From Eonycteris spelaea (lineage: Eukaryota > Chordata > Mammalia > Chiroptera > Pteropodidae), in assembly GCA_003508835.1 (NCBI GenBank), contig PUFA01000066.1, positions 1-64,000 on the forward strand: DNA of 64,000 bases, read 5' to 3'. Under the pieces are notes generated by a model that worked only from the letters and a program-made list of their open reading frames with translations, did no database searches and had not been told where the DNA came from. Positions within the stretch are counted from its first letter, which is position 1. Every line of letters begins with the position of its first letter. This document shows positions 41,030-55,935 of the stretch, piece after piece. The translations under genes and the position numbers were made by a program.

Positions 41030-42075
41030 AAAGGTAATGTGATTAAACCACTAACTGAACAATGATCTTGATTCCTCTACAAAACCTCCAGGAACTGTAG
41101 ACCTGAAACTGTAAACTCCTAGAAGAATACATGAGGATAGGACACTGAAAACAAATGCAAAAATAAACAAGTGAGACTACATCAAATTAAAAAATTTCTG
41201 CACAGCAAAGGACACAATCAACAAAATGAAAAAGACAACCTATGGAATGAGAGAAAATATTTGCAAATCACATGTCTGATAAGGGGTCAATATCCAAAAT
41301 ATATATATAAGGAGTTCATATAACTCATTAAGGAGAAAAAAGCCAAGTAACCTGATTTTAAAGTGGGCAAAGGGCTGGAACAGACATTTTTCCAAGAAGA
41401 CATAAAAATGACCAACAAGAAAAAAATAACCAACAAGAACATGGAAAAGGTGCTCGGCATCACCACTCCTTAAGGAAATGCTTACACTAGACTTAAGATG
41501 AATATATAACACAAATTATATTATACGACAGAAACAAATAGAAATATAATATACAAAGATACCATTTATAATATCAAAGATATAAATAAGATTGCAAGAC
41601 CCAAATGGATAATATCATAAACATTTCTTGGACGATATTAATAAAAAACATTAGTGGAGAATTATATACCAAAGACAATATTGCAAGGATGACATTCTCC
41701 TCAAATTGATCTGTAAATCCAAAGCAATTCAAATCAATATCCAAGATGGGTCTTTTGAAGAACTTAATAAACTGACTTTAAAATTTATATGAAAATGCAA
41801 AGTGATACAAATAATACAAAATTCAAGTGATTGAAGAGGAATGGTTTTGGAGGAAGAATATATAGTGGAGTGAAATAAAGAGCTCAGAAATAATCCCACA
41901 TACATAAATGAAGTTATCATATAACTAGATAAAAGAGGAACTCATCACTAAATGGTCTGGAACCATTTGAAAAATGAAACTGGACCTTTATTTTACAGCT
42001 TATCAAAAATAATCAATTTCAGGTGATCTAAGGGTGTAAATGGGAGAGTTACAATTTCAAAACTCTTACAAGAAA
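41030..42075 (+). mobile_element. L1 ORF2 fragments (sense, rearranged)
   Basis: Sense L1 wording 'tttctgcacagcaaaggac', 'gataaggggtcaatatcc' and, further on, 'gatctgtaaatccaaagc'. The second part normally lies upstream of the first in L1, so two pieces or an internal rearrangement are present. Confidence 0.75.
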
Positions 42076-42109
42076 ACAGAACCAAGGTCCTATGTTCCTA
42101 GGTGATATA

Positions 42110-42280
42110 ATGTAGTGAGTTTAAATCTTGTTTCCACTACATAATTAGATGTGTTACCTGGTACATATAACTTGACCTCAGCCTCAGTTTCTTCATCTGT
42201 AAATGATGATAATTGCACCTAACCCATAGGGTGCATGTGATAATTCAGTTGTATATATTCAAATATATATATATATATAT
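42110..42280 (+). mobile_element. MIR (sense) ending in (TA)n
   Basis: 'cctcagcctcagtttcttca' and 'tctgtaaatgatgataattg' are MIR core wording. A short TA run follows at 42261-42280. Confidence 0.8.
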
Positions 42281-42725
42281 TTTTTTTAAGCTGGTTAAAT
42301 GGTTCCAGGCAGGAAGGAGGTACTATAAGAGTTATTTACTATTACTATTATTGTGTTTATTAGTCTTTTTCTTGCACCATGATCAGTCTCTTCCTTGTTG
42401 TAGAAGGCTGAAGAGAGGAAAAGAAACAATTCTTTTTTAATTCTTTGCTCTGATGGTTCTACCCTCCATGGTTAAACATACGCAGAGGCTCTGGTCCTAT
42501 AGTTTCTATGGTTTCTACATGAACATGAAATTCACTATCAGGGGTCTAATCAATCTGAGACCTTCAGTTTCATGGCTGGATACCCAAGCATTCACTGTTC
42601 AACTCAACACCTAGTAATACCCAGTCCTGGCCCTTGGGGTAAGCAGGATCAACCTTCTCAAAAATCAAGTCCAAAATACAACATCGGTTGATACCAGGAC
42701 TCTCCTACCTGCTGCTTACTGCGCC

Positions 42726-44552
<1,827 letters not shown>

Positions 44553-44588
44553 TAGGAAATCAAAAGTTCACCATGTATTGGAAAATTA

Positions 44589-44830
44589 CCAGGCACTGCA
44601 CTAAGTAATTTGTAAAATGTGCCAGGCACTGCACTAAGTAATTTCCATATACTGGTACAATTTAAAATTAAAATCATCCTGAGGGAGATGTGTATTATTA
44701 TTTTCAGGTGGCACGTGAGAAAACCAAGCCCAGTTGAGGTAACCAACTGGCCCAAGGTCACATTATTAAATAGCATAGGAAGGTTTCTAACCAGATCTGA
44801 TGGTCACCCAGGACTTGACCATCCTACATG
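44589..44830 (-). mobile_element. MIR (antisense) with duplicated end
   Basis: Reverse MIR. The block 'ccaggcactgcactaagtaa' occurs at 44589 and again at 44622, showing a 33-bp local duplication. It is followed by 'ttattattttcaggtggcac' and 'caaggtcacattattaaata'. Confidence 0.8.
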
Positions 44831-45245
44831 CACGAGGTCATCCAATCCCACTCATTCTACTCTCAGACCTGTGAACTCTCCATAGCAACACGTTTTATAC
44901 AACTAAGCTGGCTCCCAGCCCATCCTCGACCATTCCCCATTCATAGGAGCTGGAAGAAAGTCTATAGAAGCCAAGGGGGCTATGGAATGGCTGATTCCCA
45001 GTACAGTGAGATAGAGAGTGGCCTTGGAAGTAACTCAAAAGCAGAAATTTTGTTTTATTAATTTAATATTCCCAGTGAATCTTCGCAGTGCCTGGCACAT
45101 AGTAGGCAGTGACTGTTTTGAGAGAGTAATCAATGGAACAGGAGGGACATGACATTGAAAGAGATGGCATCCCCTGGGTTTCCCCTGAGATAAAAAGGAC
45201 TTAAATTAATCCAGGGAGACTTTCCAAAACCTATAACACAGATCT

Positions 45246-45297
45246 GTTGTTTTGTTTTGTTTTGTTTTGTTTTGTTTTGTTTTGTTTTGTTTTGTTT
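45246..45297. repeat. (TTTTG)n pentanucleotide repeat
   Basis: About ten tandem TTTTG units. Confidence 0.95.
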
Positions 45298-45470
45298 AGT
45301 AAAAGGGTCGTCTAAAGATCCTAGCAGAAGTACTTGAGATGCTTGATACACCATCTGAATACAGACGTAAGAAAATTCAGACAAATTTTATGATCTTTAT
45401 AATATTTTCATAATTCTTGAAACTCCCATCTGTTTGCTCTTTTCCTAAATTTAGCTTTGACTTTTCTGAG

Positions 45471-45520
45471 AAATAACTGTATGGTCATTAAAATGAAATA
45501 ACTGTATGGTCATTAAAATG
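45471..45520. repeat. Perfect 25-bp tandem duplication
   Basis: The unit 'aaataactgtatggtcatta' plus aaatg occurs twice head to tail without a mismatch, so it is young. Confidence 0.95.
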
Positions 45521-46925
45521 AAAGAAACTTTGCATCAGACATCCTTCCTTTCTGACTATCTCTCCCCCTGCCTTACTCAGAGTTGTAAAATCGGCTGTTT
45601 CTGCATTAGCTCCCCTCTCCCTTCTGAACTACCCCTCATACACTTGCACAATATTTACACTTTCAGATGTAACCAGCCATTCTTTATAGGTTTGTATGGC
45701 CTCCCCTCTCAGGTTGAGCTAATAGTGGAATCAAAGTACCGAACTTGTGCTCCTTTTTATCCTTGAAATCAAACCAAGCAGCAAACCTCACACTCACACG
45801 AAATGTCCTTGCACTCATAACAAATTTTTCTTTGTGATGTTTCCTGACTCATGACCACCAAACCAGGAGCCCCAATCAGTTTAACTAGCCCCTGACTTGA
45901 TCCAAATTTTTGAGTACCTTTTAGTACCTTACTCATTGAAATTTGGCTTGGCTATGCCCAGTGCTTCTGACAAAAAAAAAAAAAAAAAAAAAAGCCTCAA
46001 CTTCAATCCAATGCCTGTGTTTTAGCTACCAAGAGAATGATCATCCAAATGCTGGTCACCAATTCTTCTGAATATAATGCTACAAGGTTTAGCATGGCCA
46101 TGATCTTCCCAGCTATAGGATACTCAGCTTGACCATTTCATCTCTGAATTTTTTTAAGCATCCCTTCCCTGCATCCCTTCTCTGTTCATCTTATTGTCCC
46201 TCACCTGAATTGTATCCTGGACCACTGGTAACTAGGGCCATCACCAGAAGCACTGTAAACCAGTGAGATCTTGTAACTAGACATGCAAGCCTGTTCTCTG
46301 CTCAATCTTAAGAATAAGAAAATGTAAAAAAAAAAAAAAAAAAAATAAGAAAACCAATCCCCTAAATGGAGACAATTTTCTGCAAAACTTCTGATTGCAA
46401 AAATTATGATTACTTCAAGATCAGACTTTCATCCAGAGTTTACCCTGAATAGATGAAGCCCTAATTCTGGCATATTTCAATTTTGGTGAAGACCCTAGAA
46501 TTACAAATCATTCTTGAATCCAGTCAACTGTAGGAGACATGCTATAGGCCCTGAAATAATAGGAATTAGGCTAATCTGACTGGTCCACATAAATGGAAAT
46601 TCAAAGATTTTCCCATTGTGAGGAATGAAACTGGTATCCCAACCCCCAACACAGTGCCATACAATCAGCTCTAGTACAACTCTCAGCTTCTCCCTGAGGA
46701 GCAAAGTGTTAGAAACCCAAATTTAGTGCCCCAGCTTTTAAGACTTCCACCTGAGGGATTAAAATCATTAGGCCTTCATCCACAAGACCTAGAAGACTAC
46801 AGCATAAAGAAGGAGTTGTTAATGGGTGTGCAAGCCTCTCTCTGTGACTGTCCCCTCAGGGTTCAGGGGACATTGCAGAGCGAAGAGGCAAAATTGTTTT
46901 CTCCCAATCTTTCTCTGATAGGGGT
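45521..46925. other. Intergenic, no gene seen
   Basis: Contains poly(A) runs at 45971-45992 and 46326-46344, probably tails of decayed retroelements. No exon is supported. Confidence 0.45.
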
Positions 46926-46929
46926 CCAT

Positions 46930-47612
46930 CAGCATACATTGAAATTCAATTTAAAAATGGGCAGAGGACCTGAACAGCCACTTCTCCCAAGAAGACATAC
47001 ATTTGGCCAACAGATATATGAAAAGATGATCGACTTCACTAGTTATAGGGAAATACAAATCAAAACCACAACGAGATACCACCTCACACCTGTTAAAATG
47101 GCTATCGCCAACAGGACAAGTAATAACAAGTGCTGAGGAGGTTGTGGAGAAAAAGGAACACTCGTGCACTTCTCGTGGGAATGTAAATTCATAGCACAGC
47201 TACTATGGAAAACAGTAAGACAGTTCCTCAAAAAATTAAGAATAGAATTACCATATGACCCAGCAATCCCTCTTCTGGGTATCTACCAAAAAAAAAAAAT
47301 GAAAACATTTACCCATAAAGATATGCACCTCACTATTCACTGAAGCATTAATCGTGGTGGCCAAGACTTGGAAACACCCAAAATCCCCTTTGATACAAGA
47401 TGATTGGTTAAAGGAGATGTGGTACATATATACATCGGAGTATTACTCAGCCATAAGAAAAGATGAAATACTGCCATTTGCAACAACATGGATGGATCTT
47501 GATATTACCATGCTAAGTGAAATAAGTCAGACAAAAAGTTGAGAACCATATGATTTCACTCATATTTGGGATAGAAAACTGAAAACCATAAATGAACAAG
47601 ACAGAGATTCAT
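46930..47612 (+). mobile_element. L1 ORF2 3' part (sense)
   Basis: Standard L1 wording: 'aaaaatgggcagaggacctg', 'aaaccacaacgagatacc', 'atgtggtacatatatacat' and 'gatttcactcatatttgg'. It ends shortly before a second L1-like piece. Confidence 0.85.
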
Positions 47613-47734
47613 GGCCACAACCTTTAGGCCTGAGACACAAGCCCTGCTCTGTATTTATATATTTGTATTTCTATCCTGTTTTGGTCCTCAGAGACATTTA
47701 CAATCCTCTCAACTTTAAAAAATATATATATTAT

Positions 47735-47900
47735 ATTGCTGGAGTTTGGAGAATATGGCGGAGTGAGAGACATCCCCAGATCTCTCCCCTTGAAACAACA
47801 ATAAGCTGAGCATCTAAAACTCAACAAAAAACACTCAAACTGCACACCAGCTCATCTGAGCATAGGATCTGTGCATAAGAGCTACCACAGAAAATTTTTA
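47735..47900 (+). mobile_element. L1 5' UTR fragment (sense)
   Basis: 'gagaatatggcggagtgaga' resembles the start of L1 5' UTRs. It is followed by 'ccttgaaacaacaataagct'. A separate, 3'-broken piece. Confidence 0.5.
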
Positions 47901-48825
47901 AAGATAAAGATTTAAAATTTTTAAAATATATATTATATCTATTGTCATTATGTGTTTGGAATAGAGGAATTGCACCAAAGATGAATTTATTAAGCAATCT
48001 TAATAGGATGTTTTCCTAGCATTGTGTATCTCTAGTTGAGAAGTGTACATTTTTTCTTCCTAACTAAATTTTAAATCCATGAGTGATGTGACCATGTCAT
48101 CTCAGTCTTCTGTGTTGCTCTGCCAGTTCTCTAAAACCAAGACATACCTAGCCTATCAGAGATTAAATCATAACAATCAATATGTCTAGAAGGAACCCCT
48201 CCATGTTCTGAAGCAAATGAAAACAAGGAAATACACCCTGAGTTGCAAAGACTTCTAGCTAGGGATATCATCATAATCTTTTATTCTGGTAAATGAGGCT
48301 TAATCAAATAATCAGATATAATTAAAGAAGCAGGATATAAATAAAAGTACAAATTTTTATGAGTGTTAACAATGACAGATACATAGTGTAATAAGAACAT
48401 GGAAAAGAGGGTTTGACCTGATTAGAAAAACCACAGAAAGGTTCACAGAAGAAATTACACATGAGCCAAAATCTGATGGATGAGGCAGAGGAATGATACC
48501 ATAAAGGAAGAACAATCCAGGCAGAGAGAAAGCCCTACAGTTGAAGGGAAAGAGATGAGTATAAGAGACAAAAATAAATTCCATGAAGTAGGAGACGAAA
48601 GTGTAGGAGGAAGCTTTGAGCAAGACAAGATGCCTCTAGAGATGGCATATAAGGTAAAATGAGCTAAGAGTGAAATTTGCCTGCTCATAAAATTTACTTG
48701 TGCCTTTGGGGCCATCTCATACTTGGTTTAATGCGGACTCCTTCCTTATTTTGATGGGTTATTAATGGGTTCACTAGGTACTCCAAGTTTTTCTCGAGCA
48801 TCTCTCTTTCATAGGCTTTTACCAG
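47901..48825. other. Intergenic, possible L2 debris
   Basis: 'gaaggaagaacaatccaggc' and neighbours at about 48390-48620 resemble decayed L2. No exon is supported. Confidence 0.4.
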
Positions 48826-49248
48826 ATGAGCAGGGAATTAATGACCCTCACTGTTTTCCACCCCGTCACACTTTCGCCCAACGTCTTAGACCCCACACAC
48901 TGGAATGGAACATTTCATCTTCTCTCTTTGGAAACCTTTGGTTCAGAACATTTACTCCCACACTTGCAACATGACCACACAGGACCTTCAGGAACCCAAT
49001 ATTTAAATAATCGTGTCATCAGGCACTTATTTCTGAATACACAGGGAATGATCAAAGGCATGCAACATCTGGAACACATTTATTCCTCCAATCATAGCCT
49101 CAGGCCTCTCCCACTCAACCTGCCCCCATTTAACCTTGTCCTAATAGAGATGATGGAGCTGGTGATCAGAAGAAGCAAAGATGTTGACCCTGTTGGAAAC
49201 AAGGAACCAGCACCTTCTGATTCCTTTTATTCTGATCTCTGGCCCTGA
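48826..49248 (+). other. Unrecognised 140-codon open frame
   Basis: The longest unexplained open frame in the window (MSRELMTLTVFHPVTLSPNV start). It has no signal peptide, no cysteine pattern and no domain I know. I see no flanking splice sites that demand it and no poly(A) signal near its end. It could be chance, a retrocopy remnant or part of an unlisted repeat. Confidence 0.2.
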
Positions 49249-51390
49249 CATTTTTCCACATTGTGGAGAATGTACTCCAGCCAACACCAGACACTTAGCC
49301 TCTACCCATTGGCTACTAAATTGAGTTTCAAGTTCTTTATACAATTTCATTATAAAAGACTTAAAAAAGGAATCATGCCTCCTTTGGCTCCTTCTAACAA
49401 TGCATGACCTAGCACAACAGAAAAACTAAGTAATTGTATGTTATTTACATTATCAGTGGAGGACAGAATCATAATTAACATAGCAGAACTCAGATATGCA
49501 AAAACATTTAGAGGTTATCAGAAATTTTAAAACATAAGTTCAACATTTTTCAAAAATTATGTCCCACCATATCCATATTGAGTTACTTAGATTTGTTGCC
49601 ACATAGAATTTACATTATTAATCATATGACATGTGGAGTCATAATATGTAATAGAACTGATATAGTCTGTGCATATGAGCTGGACTTTTTAAATCTTTTC
49701 TCATTTAGAATGTCCAAATACAAAGTAAAAATTTATTTTCTTAGCAAAAAGAAAATACTCTAGCACCAATGAGAGAACAGAATTAAGATTTGTCCAATAT
49801 GAACCAAATCCCTGAACATCAAAAATCCAAATTCCCTGACCCTACCCAAATACTTGCAGTTCCCAATCCTCCCACTCACAATTGTTCTGCTCACACTTAT
49901 GAAAGGAAAATCATCATGACTGGGAATTAAATACATGGAGGGAAGTCCTGGGGGGCGGAAATTGGTATGCTATTATCAGCGGGAGGATAAAATGTTTAGC
50001 ATACAAAACCAAAAATATTCACTACATTCGCCCCTTGGCTCTTCAACTTATATGGACTGCTTTCCATTCATACTTTTTCAAGGTTTCTAGTTAACATTGC
50101 CAAAAGCATTTACCCACAACCCAAAAAAGAAACAATCAAAAGTCCCATTGCTACCTCATCTAGCTTCAGGGTAAGGGTCTCACAGGTAAAGTTCCTTCTC
50201 TTTTAGCACTAACTGAAAGCTGCTAGGAAATTCTGCAAACAGTGTATGAAATTGCAAGTTTCTAGATCATATCTTGTATAAAACAGTAGGTAAAAGAGAA
50301 AAGAGGAAATTTCACTTAACGTATAACACAAGCAAGGAAAAATAGGTAGTATATTTGTGCTACACCTTATAAGGCTGTAGCTAGTTTTAATTACATCCTC
50401 CAAACACATTCCATATGCCTCATCTTTGGCCAGAAACTCTGTTTAACTGGTTTCTTTATACATTGGTAACCCAAATGAACATTCTAGACAGAAGAAATAT
50501 GAACTCATGGTGGGACTTTCTGGGTAGTTTTTAGCCTTTCCATCTTTCAAGCTTTTATGCTTTCTAACTTCCATGAAATTTTACCAGTTAGGATGATGTA
50601 TATAATACATGCTCCAGGGCGTCAGAGTCCCTTCAGTGAATCATTAACTATGTCCCCCTTTATGGTCAGGCTCATTAGCTTTAGATAACAATATAACCCT
50701 TCTTTTTCGTTTTACCGAGAGAATTTCCACTGAGGCCTTAAGTGTGGATTAAGGAAACTGCGATGACGCAGCAAAAAGAGGTGTAACTGGGAGTGAAACG
50801 TACCTACCATGAAATTGCCTGGTTCAATACAGACCCCTTCTTCTCTTAAAGGCCTGCGTCTAAGTACATGGTGCCTCAAGCATTTCTCAGGCACCTTCAA
50901 TTATTAGTTTTCTACCAGACGAAGCAGAAAATGCAATAGCAAAAAAAAATAATAAAGGAAAGTTAATGCACTCATTGTTTTCTGCCTCACAATTCTTTCA
51001 TCCAAAGTTTGCTGCTCTTTGCCTTCCACTGAAATAGAAAATCTCGCCTTCCCCACTTCCTCACAGAGACACGAGGTACAGGACATTAGCTGCTGTGTTT
51101 ACCCAGGACAATAGACGCTTCGTGCAAAACACCAAGGTGTCCAGCATCCTGGGAGATATTTATCAAGTCCTCGGAGCCTAGGCCCTCTCCCATTCAGTTC
51201 TGCTGTCTCCCATTCTTCTCCTCATTGGGTTAACAGATTATACAAAAATGTTGACTCGGTTGGAACCATGGAGCAAAGCAGCTCTAGGCTCCGTCCCACC
51301 TGACCCAACAGTGAAACATCAGGAACAGAAACAAGCTTTGATAAATTAAATTAAAAATCTGGAAATAGATTTAAGTATAATTAAGAATAG
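49249..51390. other. Intergenic, no gene seen
   Basis: AT-rich sequence. No repeat or exon is recognised with confidence. Confidence 0.4.
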
Positions 51391-51399
51391 GATGTGGGG

Positions 51400-52450
51400 G
51401 AATCATTTTATAAACAATATAGATGCCTAACCAATGTACTGTATACTTGAAACTAATTTAAATAAATAAATTTATTTTAAAAAGAATGGATGAAGTTAGA
51501 ATTTCAAATCAAAAATTTGGTAGATTCTTCAATAAATGATGCTATTCATTTGACATGATGGTCAAATTAGATCCCTGCTCCGCATCATATACAAAAATAA
51601 ATTTAGAATATATTAAGGCTGTAAATGTAAAAAAATAAAATGATTGACAGAATAAAATAGAAGAAAACACTTTTCTAAATTTGGGGTGATGGGAAACTTT
51701 TCTAAGAAAGAAAACTCAGAAGCCCCTAAATTTGTTCTTTATGTGTTTAGGAATGACCGATATAATTATATAAATACCTTATATAATTATATAAATACAA
51801 AAAATATTCTTTTGAAGAAACCACAATGGTACGAGAGGGCAAATAATACCCTAGGAGAAAACATATGCACTCATAATTAATAAAGTATCTTGTAAATCAT
51901 TAAGAAAAAAAAGATATCTAAAGATAAAAATAACCAAAGTGTAAAAAGAGATAATTCGCAATTTTAAAATGTCAATAACTATGCTAAAATTTTCTCATCC
52001 CCACTAGCAGTCAGGGAGAGGTAAATTTAAAAATGGCCTGCTATTTTTACTCATTAGATTTACAAAAAGGAAGAGTTGGCAAGACTATGGTGAATTGGAT
52101 AATATCTGCTAAATTTTGTATAGCTTACTTTTGGCCAAGAAGCCCACCTCTAAAAATTTGTTCCATAGAAATAATTGTACATAAATATCCACGTACAACA
52201 ATATTCACCACAGCATTATTTGTAATTATTTGTCAAAAACAATCTGACCATTAATACAAAAAAAGTTGAATAAATTATGACACATTGATAGAATTCATGC
52301 GGCTATTTTAAAAGCTCAGCAATATTATGTTAAGGGATAAAAGCAACTCCAAGATCCATATGCATAGCAGGATTTCAATTATGACTTTATTTTTCAACTA
52401 AGATAGAAGTTATCTTAATGAAACCCACTTAATGAATTAATTGATCCTCT
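51400..52450 (+). mobile_element. L1 3' end and older L1 ORF2 (sense)
   Basis: 51400-51490 reads as an L1 3' terminus. 51540-52450 contains older ORF2 wording such as 'ttagatccctgctccgcatc' and 'gctatttttactcattag'. Broken throughout. Confidence 0.65.
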
Positions 52451-52849
52451 ATTTCCTACATAAAATATACTAATTTTTTCCTCTTGGAAGACATGGTAGT
52501 AGATGGTTAAAACATAGTAAACCATCAAAAGGGTGATTCCAGCATTTAGAGGAGCAAAGGATATTGATATCTAGAGAGAGGTCTCTAAGCATATGGGGAA
52601 AAATTTGGAGATTGGATAAACGGACTAAGAGAAGTGACTTTCTTTACTTTCTCTAATTCAATAAAGTGATAAGGATGGAAACCTTTTTGGAGGTTTTGTG
52701 ACTTAAATATTTTTTCTAGAACAGTTCAAAAGACACAGAACATTGTCAATGAATGTTCTAAAGAACTTAAGTAAAATCATCTTGCCAGTAAAATCAGCAT
52801 TTGTTTAAATTTCATGCATGTTTATTAATGAACCCAGGCACTCCTTTGT

Positions 52850-53230
52850 ATGAGATAGCAAGTAATTTTATTTTATGGAGGTCTTTTTTTAAAAAAAAAA
52901 ATCTATTTTTACAACTTTTCCTGGTAAACTTTTCATCTCCTCCATGTTTGAGTTCTATCTTTTTCCTAGTCCTACTGTTGAAGATGTTTATCTCTTCTCT
53001 GTTTTACATGGCCATTCTTGCCAAAGTTTGTCTATTTTAATGGTGTTTTTAAAGTACAAACTTTTACCTTTATTTAGCAATGTTAATGTTTCTCTAATTC
53101 ATTCATTTCAACTACCATCTTCACCGATATCTTCTGTCTGCTTTCTTTATATTGATTTTGCTGGTTTTGGTCCCGTTTCTTAAGTCCAAGGCTACATTAA
53201 TTCACTTTCAAATCTTTACATTTATATGTT
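52850..53230 (-). mobile_element. L1 fragment (antisense)
   Basis: Reverse L1 ORF2 wording such as 'ttcattcatttcaactacc' and 'cttctgtctgctttctttat'. Moderately sure. Confidence 0.5.
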
Positions 53231-53568
53231 AAAGCTCTGGTGGTAAGTCATTTACAGCTTTCGTTATAGAGATGCTGCTGCCCTAAGCCATAGGTAGTCG
53301 ATCCCTAGATGTGGGAGAGAGAAGGGGGTGGTTGGGTTCAACTACAGAGCTCTGACGAACTGTGACCTTGAAAGCTATGTGGTTGGGTACCCAAGCACAT
53401 TCTGTCCTGCTCACTGGGCTGATTCTGGACGCACCGGAACCCTGCCCAGGCTTGGCCCTGGGGAGATGAAATCAGAGACATGGGTTCAAGTCCTTCCAAG
53501 AGAAGGAACTCCACCCCCAAGATATTTTAGCCTAGTCCAGGACTCTCCTAATTGCTGTCTGCAACACC

Positions 53569-55727
53569 ATGAAGTCAATGTTGGTCTATTCTTTTCTGCT
53601 GCTCCTCATTTTATGCATGTCCCTTCATACACTTTCTGAAGTCATGTTCGCTCAAAAGATCAGAGCTCAATTGTGTGAAAGTGGACATCTTGGAGGTAAG
53701 GCACAAGAGGAAGGTCAACCCAGGAGGGCACTGTGGGGGAGAAGGAGGTCTAGGCGGGCTGGGTGATGTTGTTGTAAATAAGAAGGAATTGAGTCCTCCT
53801 TCTGTCTCCTTCTGCACCTGATTCCAGGAGTTATGTCAAGTTCTGTCTACAGATTGGAAAAAGAGGAAGACAGAAAGTAAAATTGACTTGAGTTTTTTCC
53901 CAAAATATATCAGTGTAAGAGGAGTGAGAACATTTTGAAACTTGGATTGATGTTAGGAGTGTCCAGAAAATTTCTTTACTGGTGTATGTGTAAAGGAATT
54001 CCTTTACGCGCGCGCGTGTGTGTGTGTGTGTGTGTGTGTTAGATGAGTTTCAATTCCATTTAACACATGTGTACAGAACCACTGTGTTACACGCTATGGA
54101 TACAAGGAATCAGGCCATCCATCAGAGACATGGAGCTTGGCTTCTTTGGGAGTTAATTTAAGACATGTATGAAATATTTAGGGTAAATGGTGCAAATTCC
54201 CAATTATGAATAAGAGCTGAGTTGGGCATCAAGAAAACTGACATTAACTACTTCTTTCTCTCCAATGCGGTCACCATTGTTCCTGCTCTAACCACCTATC
54301 TCATGGTCTCAGTAAGACCAGGTGAGTCTAAAGCAGTACCCAAAAGGGGTGGCAGGGCTGGTTGGCAGAGGACACAGACTCTGGTGGAGGAAAGGAAGAT
54401 CTTCTGCCAGAGGAGGCAGTTGAAGCCTATCCCTCAGGAATGGGTGTAAAGGGTCAAAGCCCCATTTAGCTGCATGCTTGCAGAGGTGGAGGTGAAAGCA
54501 AGAGCTGTGACCAGATGAGATGGTCACTTCCAGTGACATGGGAAAGCGCGTGGAGAGTCAGGAAACGGGATATACTTAATATAAAGAAGGACTAATACTG
54601 TGATGGATGGAGGAATCCTCAGGGCTTTTTCGCTTTTATACCTAAGGTAGGAGAGCTACCTTATCCTTAACCAACTGTTTATTAAGTCACTGACCCAGTG
54701 ATAGTCTAGAATCATGGCCCCATATCACACAGACAGTGAAACTGAGGCTCAAGGAATTCTCCCAGGGATAAAGTGTCAGGTGGGTTTACACAGGATGATG
54801 AGCATTAGATGTCTGAGTTCATGAGAGAAGGAACCCTCACTTGGTGGTAGCGAAGAGAACCTGACTGTGGAATTCTCATGTGCAGAGCTCTGCAACTACC
54901 CTCCCCTGTTCGGCTCCTGCAAGTTAACCCTGACCAGATACTACTACAACACCCTGACATTTATGTGTGAGCCCTTCATCTTCTCTGGCTGCAAAGGCAA
55001 CAGAAACAACTTTAAACATAAATATATCTGTGAATATTTTTGTCTTCCTGAAAAGTAAGTCTCTCGGCTCCTCACCCCACCTCCAATGACACCAAATATC
55101 ATGGTGTTTTTCAGGAAAAAAGCAAGTGAGAGGCCAGGGGAGATTGAGCAAGGAGATAAGAAATCATACCTGAGTTAGGGACAATCAGTCAGAGGCACAA
55201 ATTTCAATGTCTCAGGTCATTTAGTCCAACAAAACTCTTTCAAAATGGTGAAAACTAAAGCCCAGAGAGGCTAATTACTTGCCAAGTTCACTCCGAAGAG
55301 GGACATGGATCCAGACCCGCTAGGTCTCTACCCAGTACTTCAGTACTACTATGGTGGCGCAGGTCTTTGAGATCCCATCCAATACTTTATTGTTGCATAG
55401 TTAAAGGAGAAGCTGTGAGACTGTCAGGAGAACAGGGGAAGACGAGCTTCACAATTCAGTAATGTGCGGCGAATGGCTAAACCACAGCCTTATGCTCAAG
55501 AACAAAGACATTGCTTTATTAATTTGTGTATCTATAGAGTCTAGCACTATATTTGCTCACTAGTGTCTTGGATATATATATAGATCAGAAGAGATATTCA
55601 TATTAAAAACATCTGTGAAATTCTGCTGTGATATAAAGGTCCCACTGAGTCTATCAATGACCATAGCAATTACTAAATTTATTTATTTATTAACAGGGAC
55701 AGATTTGTTGAAAAACCAACAGCTTAA
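53569..55727 (+). CDS. SPINT5: Kunitz-type inhibitor, SPINT5-like
   Basis: Secreted single-Kunitz protein, predicted 108 residues, complete. Coding exons are 53569-53695, 54886-55054 and 55697-55727. All junctions keep frame: phase 1 at ctt gga g/gtaag to tgtgcag/ag, then phase 2 at gaa aa/gtaagt to taacag/g. Exon 1 encodes a signal peptide (MLVYSFLLLLILCMSLH). Exon 2 carries six cysteines at 45, 54, 70, 78, 91 and 95 with BPTI spacing. P1 is Lys, which suggests a trypsin-like target. Exon 3 adds DRFVEKPTA. AATAAA lies at 55795. The promoter side shares blocks with SPINT4 ('ccaggactctcct' and an ATGAAG start context), so the two are tandem duplicates. Mouse has Spint5 next to Spint4, while human keeps only a pseudogene. 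The symbol is by position and could instead be a lineage-specific SPINT4 copy. Confidence 0.78.
54006..54039. repeat. (CG)n/(TG)n microsatellite
   Basis: A CG alternation passes into a TG run inside intron 1 of the SPINT5-like gene. Confidence 0.95.
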
Positions 55728-55794
55728 TATGACAGAAGGATGAAAAAATGAAGAAGGAATATTCTTTATGAAAAATTGTACCAAAATTATTCTG

Positions 55795-55800
55795 AATAAA
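55795..55800 (+). terminator. SPINT5: Poly(A) signal of SPINT5-like gene
   Basis: AATAAA, 67 bp after the stop codon in exon 3. Confidence 0.8.
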
Positions 55801-55824
55801 TAAATTGAACTCTTTCTGGAAGTT

Positions 55825-55935
55825 ATTTTTTATTAGTTCCAAGTATAGAGTACATTGGTTTATGAAATGATCCCCCTGATTACTCTATCACTCATCTGGC
55901 TCTACACATTACCATACTACTGACTTTGAATATAG
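55825..55935 (-). mobile_element. L1 3'-end fragment (antisense)
   Basis: 'attagttccaagtatagagt' and 'gaaatgatccccctgatta' parallel the antisense L1 ends at 13.83 and 21.73 kb. Confidence 0.65.
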
